The position numbers were made by a program, and so were the translations under genes. From B10-G9 sp963712165 (lineage in GTDB: Bacteria; Chloroflexota; Anaerolineae; Anaerolineales; UBA11858), in NCBI GenBank assembly GCA_963712165.1, contig CAVQGY010000001.1, positions 310,001-374,000 on the forward strand: a stretch of 64,000 nucleotides of DNA. The letters run 5' to 3'. Numbering within the stretch: position 1 is the stretch's first letter; each line of letters starts with the position of its first letter. The notes under the pieces were generated by a model that made no database searches, was not told where the DNA came from, and saw only the letters and a list, made by a program, of their open reading frames with translations. Below are positions 34,283 through 42,465 of the stretch, in pieces.

Positions 34283-36640
34283 ATGAACCCATCCTCTGCT
34301 TACCGGATCCTGATAAACGGCATCGTCCAGGGGGTTGGCTTTCGGCCATTCATATACGGTCTTGCCACAAGGTATGCCCTCGAAGGATGGGTCCGAAACA
34401 CTTCAGGCGGTGTAGAAATTGAGATCAGCGGGCCAGCTGATGGATTGGAAAAATTCCTAACCAGCATCAAGACAGAAACACCTCCCCTGGCAAGAATCGA
34501 AACTCTCCAAAAGGAATCCATCCATCCCAATCAATATGATGGATTCCAGATCCATGGTTCTTTTATTATTGAGGGGGATTATCAGCCCATTTCTCCCGAC
34601 GTGAGTATTTGTGAGGACTGCTTTCAAGAACTATTCAATCCTGTAGATTTTCGCTATCGATATCCCTTCATCAACTGCACAAACTGCGGTCCCCGCTTCA
34701 CTATTATCAGAGACGTTCCTTATGATAGGCCAAAAACCACTATGGCGGATTTTGGACTCTGCCCAAAATGCAGCGAAGAATATGGGGATCCACTGGACCG
34801 CCGGTTTCATGCCCAGCCCGTTGCCTGTCCGGATTGCGGACCAGAAATCTGGCTTGAAATAGCCTCTGAGCCGAATTATGAACGAGTCGCGGGTGATCAA
34901 GCCCTGCTGCTCACCCAGCAGATGCTGGCCGAGGGAAAGATTGCCGCGGTCAAAGGATTGGGAGGATTCCACCTGGCCTGTGATGCTGAAAATCCAACCG
35001 CCGTTTCCACTCTGCGGAATAGGAAAAACCGCCCTGCTAAACCCCTGGCTGTGATGATGCCTGATCTGGATACGATCAGGAAGTTCTGCCTGGTATCTGA
35101 ACAGGAAATAACCCTCCTGACCTCACCCCAACGCCCGATCCTGTTGCTGGACAGAAATCCCGCTCACCAGCTGCCGGAGGACATCGCGCCTGGTCAAGAT
35201 TCGATTGGTGTGATGCTCCCCTACACACCGCTTCATTATCTGCTTTTTTCAGATCAGGGCACTTTTCCAAAGTCACCATACCGGGTCCTGATAATGACCA
35301 GCGCAAATTTCCGCGGCAATCCCATCCTGACCGATAATGATCAGGTCAGGGCGCAGCTGAGAGAAATAGCTGATCTGTATTTGTTTCATAATAGAGATAT
35401 TCATATACATTGCGACGATTCAGTGATCCGGCACACCGACCCGGGAACGAATGATCGTTCCGCGGCAATGCCCATTCGCAGGTCCCGCGGTTATGCACCC
35501 CAGCCCCTTTCAATGCCCTTCAGCGGCCTTTCCGTACTTGCTGTCGGATCCGAGCTAAAGAATACATTCTGCCATACCCGGGACAATAATGCTTTTTTGA
35601 GCCAGCATATGGGTGATCTGAAGAATTATGAGACCCTGGCCAGTTATGAGGAAAGCATTCTTCATTATGAGAAACTTTTCCGGATCCGCCCTTCCCTGCT
35701 GATCCACGACCTGCATCCAGACTATCTTTCAACCGCCTATGCAATTGAGCGTTCTGAAGCGGAAAATATTCCAACCTTAGCTGTGCAGCATCACCATGCT
35801 CATATCGCGTCCTGCCTGGCTGATAATAACGATCTTGGTGACGAACCCATTATCGGGATGTCCTTTGATGGTATCGGCTACGGAGATGATGGTGCTATCT
35901 GGGGTGGAGAAATCCTCTTAGCGGATTATGATTCCTATCAGCGAGTTGGCCATCTGGATTATTTCCCCCTTCCAGGAGGTGACCTAGCGATCAGGAAACC
36001 ATGGAGAATAGGTCTGGCACTACTGGACCATCTAGGACTGGACTGGGAACCGTCCATTCCTGCTGTTGCCTATGCGCAATCTCTTCGAGAACGGTTACCG
36101 GGTGCTCAGCCGATAGATGTCCTTCAAACTCAGCTTTCTTCTCTCATCAACACCCCTCTCACTTCATCGATAGGCAGGCTCTTTGATGGAGTCTCCGCCC
36201 TGCTGGGAGTCCGCCAGACAATCAGCTATGAAGGTCAGGCGGCGATCGAACTGGAAGCCCTGGCAGACCCTGACGAGACTGGGGCTTATCCAGTGGAAAT
36301 TTCACCCGAAAATACCATCCTCATGAACTCTCTGATCTCTAGCCTGCTGAAGGATCTCCAGCAGGGTGAAAAAGTATCGGTTCTATCCGCACGATTTCAC
36401 AACACCCTGGCTGCCTTGGTATTGGAACTTGCCCAGCTCATCAAGAAGGAACATTCCTTGAATAGGATTGCCTTGAGCGGCGGTGTGTGGCAAAATAGGA
36501 GCCTTCTCACTAAAACAACCCGCAACCTGTCCCAGGCCGGATTCCAGGTTCTGACCCACCACCAGGTACCGCCCAATGATGGTGGGATCTCTCTGGGTCA
36601 GGCTTTGATCGGTTTGAGAAAATTATCAGTGAAGGAGTGA
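34283..36640 (+). CDS. hypF: carbamoyltransferase HypF
   Basis: Makes the thiocarbamate on HypE that becomes the hydrogenase CN ligands. 785 residues in the usual order: acylphosphatase domain (VQGVGFRPFIYGLA near 15), two zinc fingers (CEDC...CTNC and CPKC...CPDC, 108-185), a YrdC-like carbamoyl-adenylate domain (about 200-385), and the Kae1-like domain with QHHHAHIASCLADN near 505. Full length, no missing motif seen. Confidence 0.97.
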   Translation: MNPSSAYRILINGIVQGVGFRPFIYGLATRYALEGWVRNTSGGVEIEISGPADGLEKFLTSIKTETPPLARIETLQKESIHPNQYDGFQIHGSFIIEGDYQPISPDVSICEDCFQELFNPVDFRYRYPFINCTNCGPRFTIIRDVPYDRPKTTMADFGLCPKCSEEYGDPLDRRFHAQPVACPDCGPEIWLEIASEPNYERVAGDQALLLTQQMLAEGKIAAVKGLGGFHLACDAENPTAVSTLRNRKNRPAKPLAVMMPDLDTIRKFCLVSEQEITLLTSPQRPILLLDRNPAHQLPEDIAPGQDSIGVMLPYTPLHYLLFSDQGTFPKSPYRVLIMTSANFRGNPILTDNDQVRAQLREIADLYLFHNRDIHIHCDDSVIRHTDPGTNDRSAAMPIRRSRGYAPQPLSMPFSGLSVLAVGSELKNTFCHTRDNNAFLSQHMGDLKNYETLASYEESILHYEKLFRIRPSLLIHDLHPDYLSTAYAIERSEAENIPTLAVQHHHAHIASCLADNNDLGDEPIIGMSFDGIGYGDDGAIWGGEILLADYDSYQRVGHLDYFPLPGGDLAIRKPWRIGLALLDHLGLDWEPSIPAVAYAQSLRERLPGAQPIDVLQTQLSSLINTPLTSSIGRLFDGVSALLGVRQTISYEGQAAIELEALADPDETGAYPVEISPENTILMNSLISSLLKDLQQGEKVSVLSARFHNTLAALVLELAQLIKKEHSLNRIALSGGVWQNRSLLTKTTRNLSQAGFQVLTHHQVPPNDGGISLGQALIGLRKLSVKE

Positions 36641-36646
36641 TCAAAT

Positions 36647-36901
36647 ATGTGCCTCGGCGTTCCCGGAAAGATCATCGAAATATATGAAAAACAGGGTCTG
36701 AAAATGGCTCAGGTGGATTTTAGCGGTGTCAGGCGCGAAGCTTGTATTGAACATGTGCCTGAAGCGAAGATAGGCGATTATGCTATCATCCATGTTGGCT
36801 TTGCTATCAGTCTGCTCAGTGAGGAAGAAGCCCAGGAGACGCTCGATTTGCTGCGTCAGATCGTTGAAGCTGGCGATATGGAGGATGGGGATCGGACATG
36901 A
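36647..36901 (+). CDS. hypC: hydrogenase maturation chaperone HypC
   Basis: 84 residues beginning MCLGVPGKI; Cys2 holds the Fe(CN)2CO precursor with HypD. The stop overlaps the hypD start (ATGA). Usual length and sequence for the family. Confidence 0.97.
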   Translation: MCLGVPGKIIEIYEKQGLKMAQVDFSGVRREACIEHVPEAKIGDYAIIHVGFAISLLSEEEAQETLDLLRQIVEAGDMEDGDRT

Positions 36902-38013
36902 AGTACCTCTCAGAGTACCGGGACGCTGATCTTGTCCTCGGCACAATTGACAAGATCGCTAAGCGGATCACTCAGCCCTGGACATTGATGGAAATCTGTG
37001 GCGGCCAAACCCATTCCATCATCAAGAACGGTCTCGACCAGCTCCTCCCGCGGGAAATCGAACTGGTCCATGGACCAGGCTGCCCTGTTTGTGTCACCCC
37101 CCTGGAACTGATCGACAAAGCCCTTGAGATAGCTTCCAGGCCGGGGGTGATCTTCACAAGCTATGGAGATATGCTGCGAGTTCCAGGCTCCCAGGGGGAT
37201 CTCTTTTCTGTTAGAGCTAACGGCGGAGACGTGCGGGTGGTATATTCTCCGCTGGATGCGGTCCGCCTCGCCCAGGAAAACCCTACCCTCGATGTGGTCT
37301 TCTTTGCGATCGGATTTGAAACCACAGCTCCTGCCAATGTGATGAGCGTGATCCAGGCACAGAAGCTGAACCTTGAAAACTTCAGCATCCTGGTATCACA
37401 TGTCAGGGTTCCACCAGCCATCGAAGTTATCCTCGGTTCACCCTCAAACCGGGTCCAGGGGTTTTTAGCAGCTGGTCATGTTTGCGCGGTGATGGGCTAT
37501 TGGGAATATTTGCCCCTGGCAGATAAATATCAGATACCCATCACGGTCACCGGTTTTGAACCCCTAGACATCGTGCGGGGAATCCTGGCAACAGTCGAAT
37601 CCCTCGAGGAAGGTACCTCAGAAGTCAAGAACGCATATATCCGAACCGTGACAAAAGAAGGCAATCAAAGCGCCCAGGCAGTCATCAACCAGGTTTTTGA
37701 AACCTGCGATAGAAAATGGCGCGGCATTGGGATCATCCCTGGCAGCGGCTGGCGCTTGAAACCCGTTTATGCTGAATTCGATGCAGAAAAGCGCTTCGAT
37801 GTGGAAGCCATCCAGGCAGAAGAATCTCCCCTTTGCATTTCCGGACAGGTACTGCAGGGGATCCAAAAACCCGACCAATGCCAGGCATTTGGCAACCCTT
37901 GCACACCCGAGAACCCACTGGGAGCGACTATGGTTTCTGATGAAGGAGCCTGCGCCGCTTATTATCGATACAGGACTCATACTCCCCTCACAAATGGATC
38001 GCTTCATGACTGA
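36898..38013 (+). CDS. hypD: hydrogenase maturation protein HypD
   Basis: The scaffold on which Fe(CN)2CO is built with HypC. 371 residues: CGGQTHSI near 38, GPGCPVC near 60-66, GFETTAPA near 140, and C-terminal iron-sulfur cysteines including the CAAYYRY region near 355. Overlaps hypC at its start and hypE at its end. Confidence 0.97.
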   Translation: MKYLSEYRDADLVLGTIDKIAKRITQPWTLMEICGGQTHSIIKNGLDQLLPREIELVHGPGCPVCVTPLELIDKALEIASRPGVIFTSYGDMLRVPGSQGDLFSVRANGGDVRVVYSPLDAVRLAQENPTLDVVFFAIGFETTAPANVMSVIQAQKLNLENFSILVSHVRVPPAIEVILGSPSNRVQGFLAAGHVCAVMGYWEYLPLADKYQIPITVTGFEPLDIVRGILATVESLEEGTSEVKNAYIRTVTKEGNQSAQAVINQVFETCDRKWRGIGIIPGSGWRLKPVYAEFDAEKRFDVEAIQAEESPLCISGQVLQGIQKPDQCQAFGNPCTPENPLGATMVSDEGACAAYYRYRTHTPLTNGSLHD

Positions 38014-39070
38014 AAAATCGCCCGAAATGCAAGGTCCGGTTTGCCCTCTACCAAGCAAACACAACACCAAGATCGTTCTCGGCCACGGAAGCGGTGGCAA
38101 AATGATGGCCGATCTGATCAAGGATGTTTTCTACTCCCAGCTTGAGAATGAACCCTTGCTTGCGGGCAATGATGCCGGCGTTGTTGAACTCACAGATGGA
38201 CTCAGTCTGGCGGTTAGCACAGATGCCCATGTTGTCTCACCTCTTTTTTTTCCGGGTGGAGATATTGGCCGGTTGGCTGTTTGTGGTACGGTGAATGATG
38301 TCTCCATGGTAGGCGCCACTCCCCTCTACCTGACAGCCAGTTTCATCCTTGAGGAAGGCCTTGAAATCGCTGTTCTGGAGAAAGTAGTCGAATCCATGAA
38401 GGCAGCCGCCGACGAGGCAGGTATAGAGATCATAAGCGGAGACACAAAGGTCGTAGCTCATGGCGAAGCCGATGGAATCTATATCTCAACAACAGGGGTA
38501 GGTTTGATGAATCCCTTCATCGATATTGGAGGAAACAAAGCCAAACCCGGAGACCAAGTGATCATCTCGGGAACCATAGGTGATCACGGCATCGCGGTCC
38601 TTGAAGCCCGGGGGGAATTGGGCTTCCAAACCCATCTTGAAAGCGATGTAGCCCCCCTCAATCACCTGGTTGAGAATATGCTGGCTGCCAGCAGGAATAT
38701 CCACGTTTTACGTGATCCAACCCGAGGTGGAGTAGCCTCCACTCTGAATGAGATCGCCCGACAGTCAGGCGTAGGAATTACTATTGAAGAAAAAAGCCTT
38801 CCTGTTCGACCGGAAGTTGCTGGAGCCTGCGAGATGCTGGGCTTTGATCCGTTATATATTGCCAATGAAGGGAAACTCCTAGCTATTGTCAAAGCTGAAG
38901 ACACAGAGATCATTCTCGAGGCTATGCGCAAATCCCAATATGGCCAGGATGCAGTTGTGATAGGCAAGGTCGAATCAGAGCCAACTGGCAAGGTCCTCCT
39001 CAGAACCTCCCTGGGGTCAACCCGGATCGTTGATGTCCTGTCTGGAGAACTGCTACCAAGGATCTGCTGA
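38006..39070 (+). CDS. hypE: hydrogenase maturation protein HypE
   Basis: Dehydrates the carbamoyl group received from HypF to a thiocyanate. 354 residues; GHGSGGK near 27, an ATP-binding PurM/SelD-like fold, the DPTRGGVA motif, and the essential C-terminal PRIC, whose last residue Cys carries the cyanate. The ATG at 38006 overlaps the hypD stop; ATG 37994 is an alternative. The open frame runs further upstream but that part lies inside hypD. A terminator follows. Confidence 0.96.
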   Translation: MTEKSPEMQGPVCPLPSKHNTKIVLGHGSGGKMMADLIKDVFYSQLENEPLLAGNDAGVVELTDGLSLAVSTDAHVVSPLFFPGGDIGRLAVCGTVNDVSMVGATPLYLTASFILEEGLEIAVLEKVVESMKAAADEAGIEIISGDTKVVAHGEADGIYISTTGVGLMNPFIDIGGNKAKPGDQVIISGTIGDHGIAVLEARGELGFQTHLESDVAPLNHLVENMLAASRNIHVLRDPTRGGVASTLNEIARQSGVGITIEEKSLPVRPEVAGACEMLGFDPLYIANEGKLLAIVKAEDTEIILEAMRKSQYGQDAVVIGKVESEPTGKVLLRTSLGSTRIVDVLSGELLPRIC

Positions 39071-39115
39071 CCCCTGAACTGATACCAAACGCTTTCAACC
39101 CAGCTCCTTCATCCC

Positions 39116-39138
39116 AACAGGATATTCATCCTGTTTTT
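39116..39138 (+). terminator. rho-independent terminator after hypE
   Basis: AACAGGAT / ATCCTGTT, an 8-bp stem with an ATTC tetraloop, followed at once by TTT. It ends the hyp operon and separates it from the hdr promoter 33 bases on. Confidence 0.9.
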
Positions 39139-39171
39139 ATGCTAACTGCATCCCCCTGAGGTATGATTTGA

Positions 39172-39200
39172 TTGACAAGGATTTCTCACCACGTTAAAAT
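39172..39200 (+). promoter_or_regulatory. sigma-70 promoter of the hdr operon
   Basis: Perfect -35 TTGACA (39172-39177), 17-base spacer, -10 TAAAAT (39195-39200). Start of transcription near 39207, leaving an untranslated leader of about 300 bases before the first hdrA codon. Confidence 0.82.
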
Positions 39201-39206
39201 CAAATG

Positions 39207-39507
39207 AAATCCTATCCATTATGGATTAGAGATCAGGACTCACAATATTGACCCAAGCCCTAGATTGTGAGGGTCAGAGGGCCAAACCCCATCACTACTG
39301 CCCCTCCGATCCCGGGTCTGGGCGGTTGTCTCAAAAGATTTGAAGAATTAACCTGAATACTATCTGGTTCATCATCATGTTCCACACAGGCCAATTTGAG
39401 CCAGATAGTGCGTTTTATCAGTCCATTACCGGTTGTACGCTGGTCATTGCTGCAGAAACGTCACCACCTGCTAGCGATTAATCGTTGTTACTCAGGGAGA
39501 GTTCTCG
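39207..39507 (+). other. long structured 5' leader of the hdr operon
   Basis: About 300 untranslated bases with several inverted repeats: CTCACAAT/ATTGTGAG (39239-39246 and 39264-39271), TGACCC/GGGTCA crossing it (39249-39254 and 39271-39276), and ACTATCTGG/CCAGATAGT (39359-39367 and 39401-39409). The first two cannot form at once and could be alternative folds. No known riboswitch class was recognised by eye. No open frame with a good ribosome site was seen. Confidence 0.5.
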
Positions 39508-42465
39508 ATGTCGACTCCAACCTCACAAGATAATACGAACGGCAAGCCTGTTGGTTCTGTCATGGTTGTTGGAGGGGGAATTGCGGGTATGCAGGCTTCA
39601 CTTGATCTGGGCGATCAAGGTTATAAGGTCTATCTGATCGAGAAAGAAACAGCGATTGGTGGGAAAATGTCCCAACTTGATAAGACATTCCCAACCAATG
39701 ACTGTGCCATGTGCACCATATCTCCCAAGCTTGTTGAAGTTGGCCGGCATCCCAATATAGATATCTATACCGGTTCCGAAGTTGTCGATGTTTCCGGAAA
39801 AGCTGGGAACTTCAATGCCAGGATCAAGATCGAACCTCGATATATCGATCTGGAGGACTGTGTCGCCTGCAATGACTGCGTGGAGGTTTGTCCGGTGGTT
39901 GTACCGGATATCTTCAATGAGGAGCTTATTCAGCGCCATGCTGTCTTTAAACAGTATCCCCAAGCTGTTCCTAACGCCTATGCCATCACCAAGGCGGGCA
40001 TTGCCCCCTGCCGGGATGCCTGCCCTGCAGGCCAGCGAGCCCAGGGCTATATTGCACTGATCCGCGAAGGACGCTGGGAGGATGCTTATCGAGTCATCAA
40101 GATGGATAATCCTTTTCCCGGTATCTGTGGGCGAATATGCAACCATCGCTGCGAAACCGCCTGCAATCGGGGAAAATTCGATGAACCGATCAATATCCGG
40201 GCATTAAAGCGTTTCGTAACAGATAAGGTCTATGAACAACCCAGGCCTGAAGTCGCGCCAGCGGAAATACTCTATCCTGATGACCGGGTAGCCATTATCG
40301 GAGCCGGTCCAAGCGGCCTGACCGCTGCTCAGGATCTGATCATGAACGGTTACCCTGTCACGGTCTTCGAAGCCATGCCGGTTGCTGGGGGTATGCTTCG
40401 GCTGGGTGTGCCAGAATATCGACTACCCACAGAGGTCATTGAGCGCGAGGTACAGGATATCGTTGATCTGGGCGTAGATCTCAGATTGAATCACCGGATT
40501 GATGATCTGGACGATCTGTTTGAACAAGGTTTCAAATCAGTTCTGATCGCCGTAGGCGCTCATGAGGGCATCCGGCTGCCCATCCCTGGTTCGAATTTTG
40601 AGGGAGTGATCATCAATACTCGCTTCTTGCGGGATGTCCGCCTCGGGAAGTATCAAGACGAGGGTCAATCAGATGCTCCCCTCCTTGGGGATCGCGTCCT
40701 GGTCCTGGGTGGGGGAAATGTGGCTATAGACTGTGCCCGCTCTGCTGTCAGGCTTGGCAAAGAAGTGCATCTGGCATGCCTGGAAAGCCGTTCAGATATG
40801 CCAGCCCATAACTGGGAGATTGAAGCTGCCATTGAGGAGGGAGTCCATATCTATCCCAGTCGTTCCTTTGAGCGCATACTGGGAACCAAAGAGGATCGGG
40901 TCAAGGGCATGGAGCTGATGGAAGTTTCCAGCTTCAGTTTTAATGAAAGCGGCGGCCTTAATGTTGAAAAAGTGCCCGGATCCAAACATGAGATACTTTG
41001 TGATACCGTCATCTTCTCAGTTGGCCAGCGGGCTGGCCTGGCATTTATCCCCGATGATGCAGGTGTGGGCATCACTAATAAACAAACCATTGCCATCAAC
41101 CCCAACACGCTAGCAGCAACCAAAGAAGGCGTTTTCGCTGCTGGTGACAGCGTTTCAGGAACGGCATTTGTGATCGAATCAGTTGAGAGTGGTCATAAAG
41201 TGGCCAGCTCGATCATGCGTTTCCTGAAGGGAGAAGACCTGGAGCCACCTCCCGGCCCTGATCTGCCAGTTGTGGATCTCACCGAGTCCGACCTCGAGGA
41301 GAGGCTTGCCAGGGGTGAAATCACCCATCAACAACGGGTTCCCCTCCCTGAACTGGAATTAAAGGACCGCGTTTCTTGTTTTGCTGAGGTAGAGATCGGC
41401 TACAGCGAGGACAAAGCCCGTGAGGAGGCTGCGCGTTGTTTGTCTTGCGGGATCTGTTCTGAGTGCATGTCCTGTGTTTTCGCCTGCGGCAAAGATGCCA
41501 TACACCACGATATGGTTGGAGAAGAGGTGAAACTGAATGTTGGCGCTATCATACTGGCCCCGGGATATCAGACATATCAGGCATCTCTTTCTCAGGAATA
41601 TGGATTCGGCAGATTCCCCAATGTCGTGACCTCACTTCAGTACGAACGTTTGCTGACTGCAAGTGGTCCGACCGGTGGACATGTCAAACGCCCCTCTGAC
41701 CAAAACAGCCCCAAGCGGATCGCCTTCCTCCAGTGTATTGGTAGTCGGGACCAGAATCACGATTATTGTTCCTCGGTCTGCTGCATGTATGCTGCTAAAG
41801 AAGCCATCATGACCATCGAGCACGCCCGGGCAGAAGAGCGCACCCATCCCGGCAGCGGCGATGTCCACTGCCAGGTATTTTTTATCGATACTCGGGCCTA
41901 CAGCAAGGGCTATGAGGAGTATTACCGGCGAGCTGAGGAAAAATATGGAATAGAATACACACGCTGCCGAATAAGCCAGGTTGTTGAGAATCCAGACAAT
42001 CACAATTTGATCGTCCGCTACAGCTCACCTTATGAAAACCAGGCAGTTCCAATCGAAGAGGAATTCGATATGGTTGTGCTGTCTGTTGGTATGGAGATCT
42101 CTGATTCCGTCAAAGACCTCGGCCGCCAGCTGGGTATTGAGCTGGATGAATACGGTTTCTGCCATACAACCCTGTTTGACCCCCTGCAGACCTCGCGGGA
42201 TGGACTTTATGTCGCCGGTCCTTTCCGGGAACCCAAGGACATCCCCGAGTCAGTCATTGAAGGTAGCGGCGCTGCTGCTAAGGCATCCAAACTGCTCTCC
42301 CCTGCCCGGCATTCCCTGGCAATTAAAAAGAATATCCCGCGGAGCGGTCAATCGCTGGCGAGGAAACCCGCATCGGAGTGTTCATCTGTCACTGCGGCAG
42401 CAATATCGGCGGTTATCTGGATGTTCCCGACGTGGCAGAGTATGCAAAAACACTTCCCCATGTAG
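39508..42465 (+). CDS. hdrA: HdrA-like flavoprotein with GltD-type insert, N-terminal part of a frameshifted HdrA-HdrA fusion
   Basis: 985 codons as read. Order: HdrA FAD site (GGGIAGMQASLDL near 22) with the HdrA cysteines in DKTFPTNDCAMC, a ferredoxin motif at Cys118 onward, a GltD/NfnB-like insert with its own FeS cysteines and two Rossmann motifs (IGAGPSGLTAAQD near 267 and GGGNVAIDCAR near 400), a second ferredoxin motif (CLSCGICSECMSC near 643), and the HdrA remainder. The last 45 or so codons are out of frame: relative to the intact copy at 46.2 kb the correct frame continues from about 42327. The insert should bind NAD(P)H, giving HdrA an electron donor for bifurcation. Confidence 0.85.
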   Translation: MSTPTSQDNTNGKPVGSVMVVGGGIAGMQASLDLGDQGYKVYLIEKETAIGGKMSQLDKTFPTNDCAMCTISPKLVEVGRHPNIDIYTGSEVVDVSGKAGNFNARIKIEPRYIDLEDCVACNDCVEVCPVVVPDIFNEELIQRHAVFKQYPQAVPNAYAITKAGIAPCRDACPAGQRAQGYIALIREGRWEDAYRVIKMDNPFPGICGRICNHRCETACNRGKFDEPINIRALKRFVTDKVYEQPRPEVAPAEILYPDDRVAIIGAGPSGLTAAQDLIMNGYPVTVFEAMPVAGGMLRLGVPEYRLPTEVIEREVQDIVDLGVDLRLNHRIDDLDDLFEQGFKSVLIAVGAHEGIRLPIPGSNFEGVIINTRFLRDVRLGKYQDEGQSDAPLLGDRVLVLGGGNVAIDCARSAVRLGKEVHLACLESRSDMPAHNWEIEAAIEEGVHIYPSRSFERILGTKEDRVKGMELMEVSSFSFNESGGLNVEKVPGSKHEILCDTVIFSVGQRAGLAFIPDDAGVGITNKQTIAINPNTLAATKEGVFAAGDSVSGTAFVIESVESGHKVASSIMRFLKGEDLEPPPGPDLPVVDLTESDLEERLARGEITHQQRVPLPELELKDRVSCFAEVEIGYSEDKAREEAARCLSCGICSECMSCVFACGKDAIHHDMVGEEVKLNVGAIILAPGYQTYQASLSQEYGFGRFPNVVTSLQYERLLTASGPTGGHVKRPSDQNSPKRIAFLQCIGSRDQNHDYCSSVCCMYAAKEAIMTIEHARAEERTHPGSGDVHCQVFFIDTRAYSKGYEEYYRRAEEKYGIEYTRCRISQVVENPDNHNLIVRYSSPYENQAVPIEEEFDMVVLSVGMEISDSVKDLGRQLGIELDEYGFCHTTLFDPLQTSRDGLYVAGPFREPKDIPESVIEGSGAAAKASKLLSPARHSLAIKKNIPRSGQSLARKPASECSSVTAAAISAVIWMFPTWQSMQKHFPM

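Noticed and set aside
36641..36946. Minus-strand open frame across hypC
   Set aside because: Fully antisense to hypC and the start of hypD, with no homology or ribosome site.
37769..38005. N-terminal extension of hypE
   Set aside because: The frame is open upstream but lies fully within hypD and does not resemble HypE; ATG 38006 (or 37994) gives the family start.
39207..39507. Known riboswitch (cobalamin, SAM, THF, molybdenum cofactor) in the hdr leader
   Set aside because: None of their conserved cores could be recognised by eye; kept only as an unassigned structured leader.
42323..42330. Programmed -1 frameshift site in hdrA
   Set aside because: The run is T AAA AAG, where the P-site tRNA would mis-pair after slipping, and no downstream stimulatory hairpin is obvious; an indel is simpler. 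Not fully excluded.
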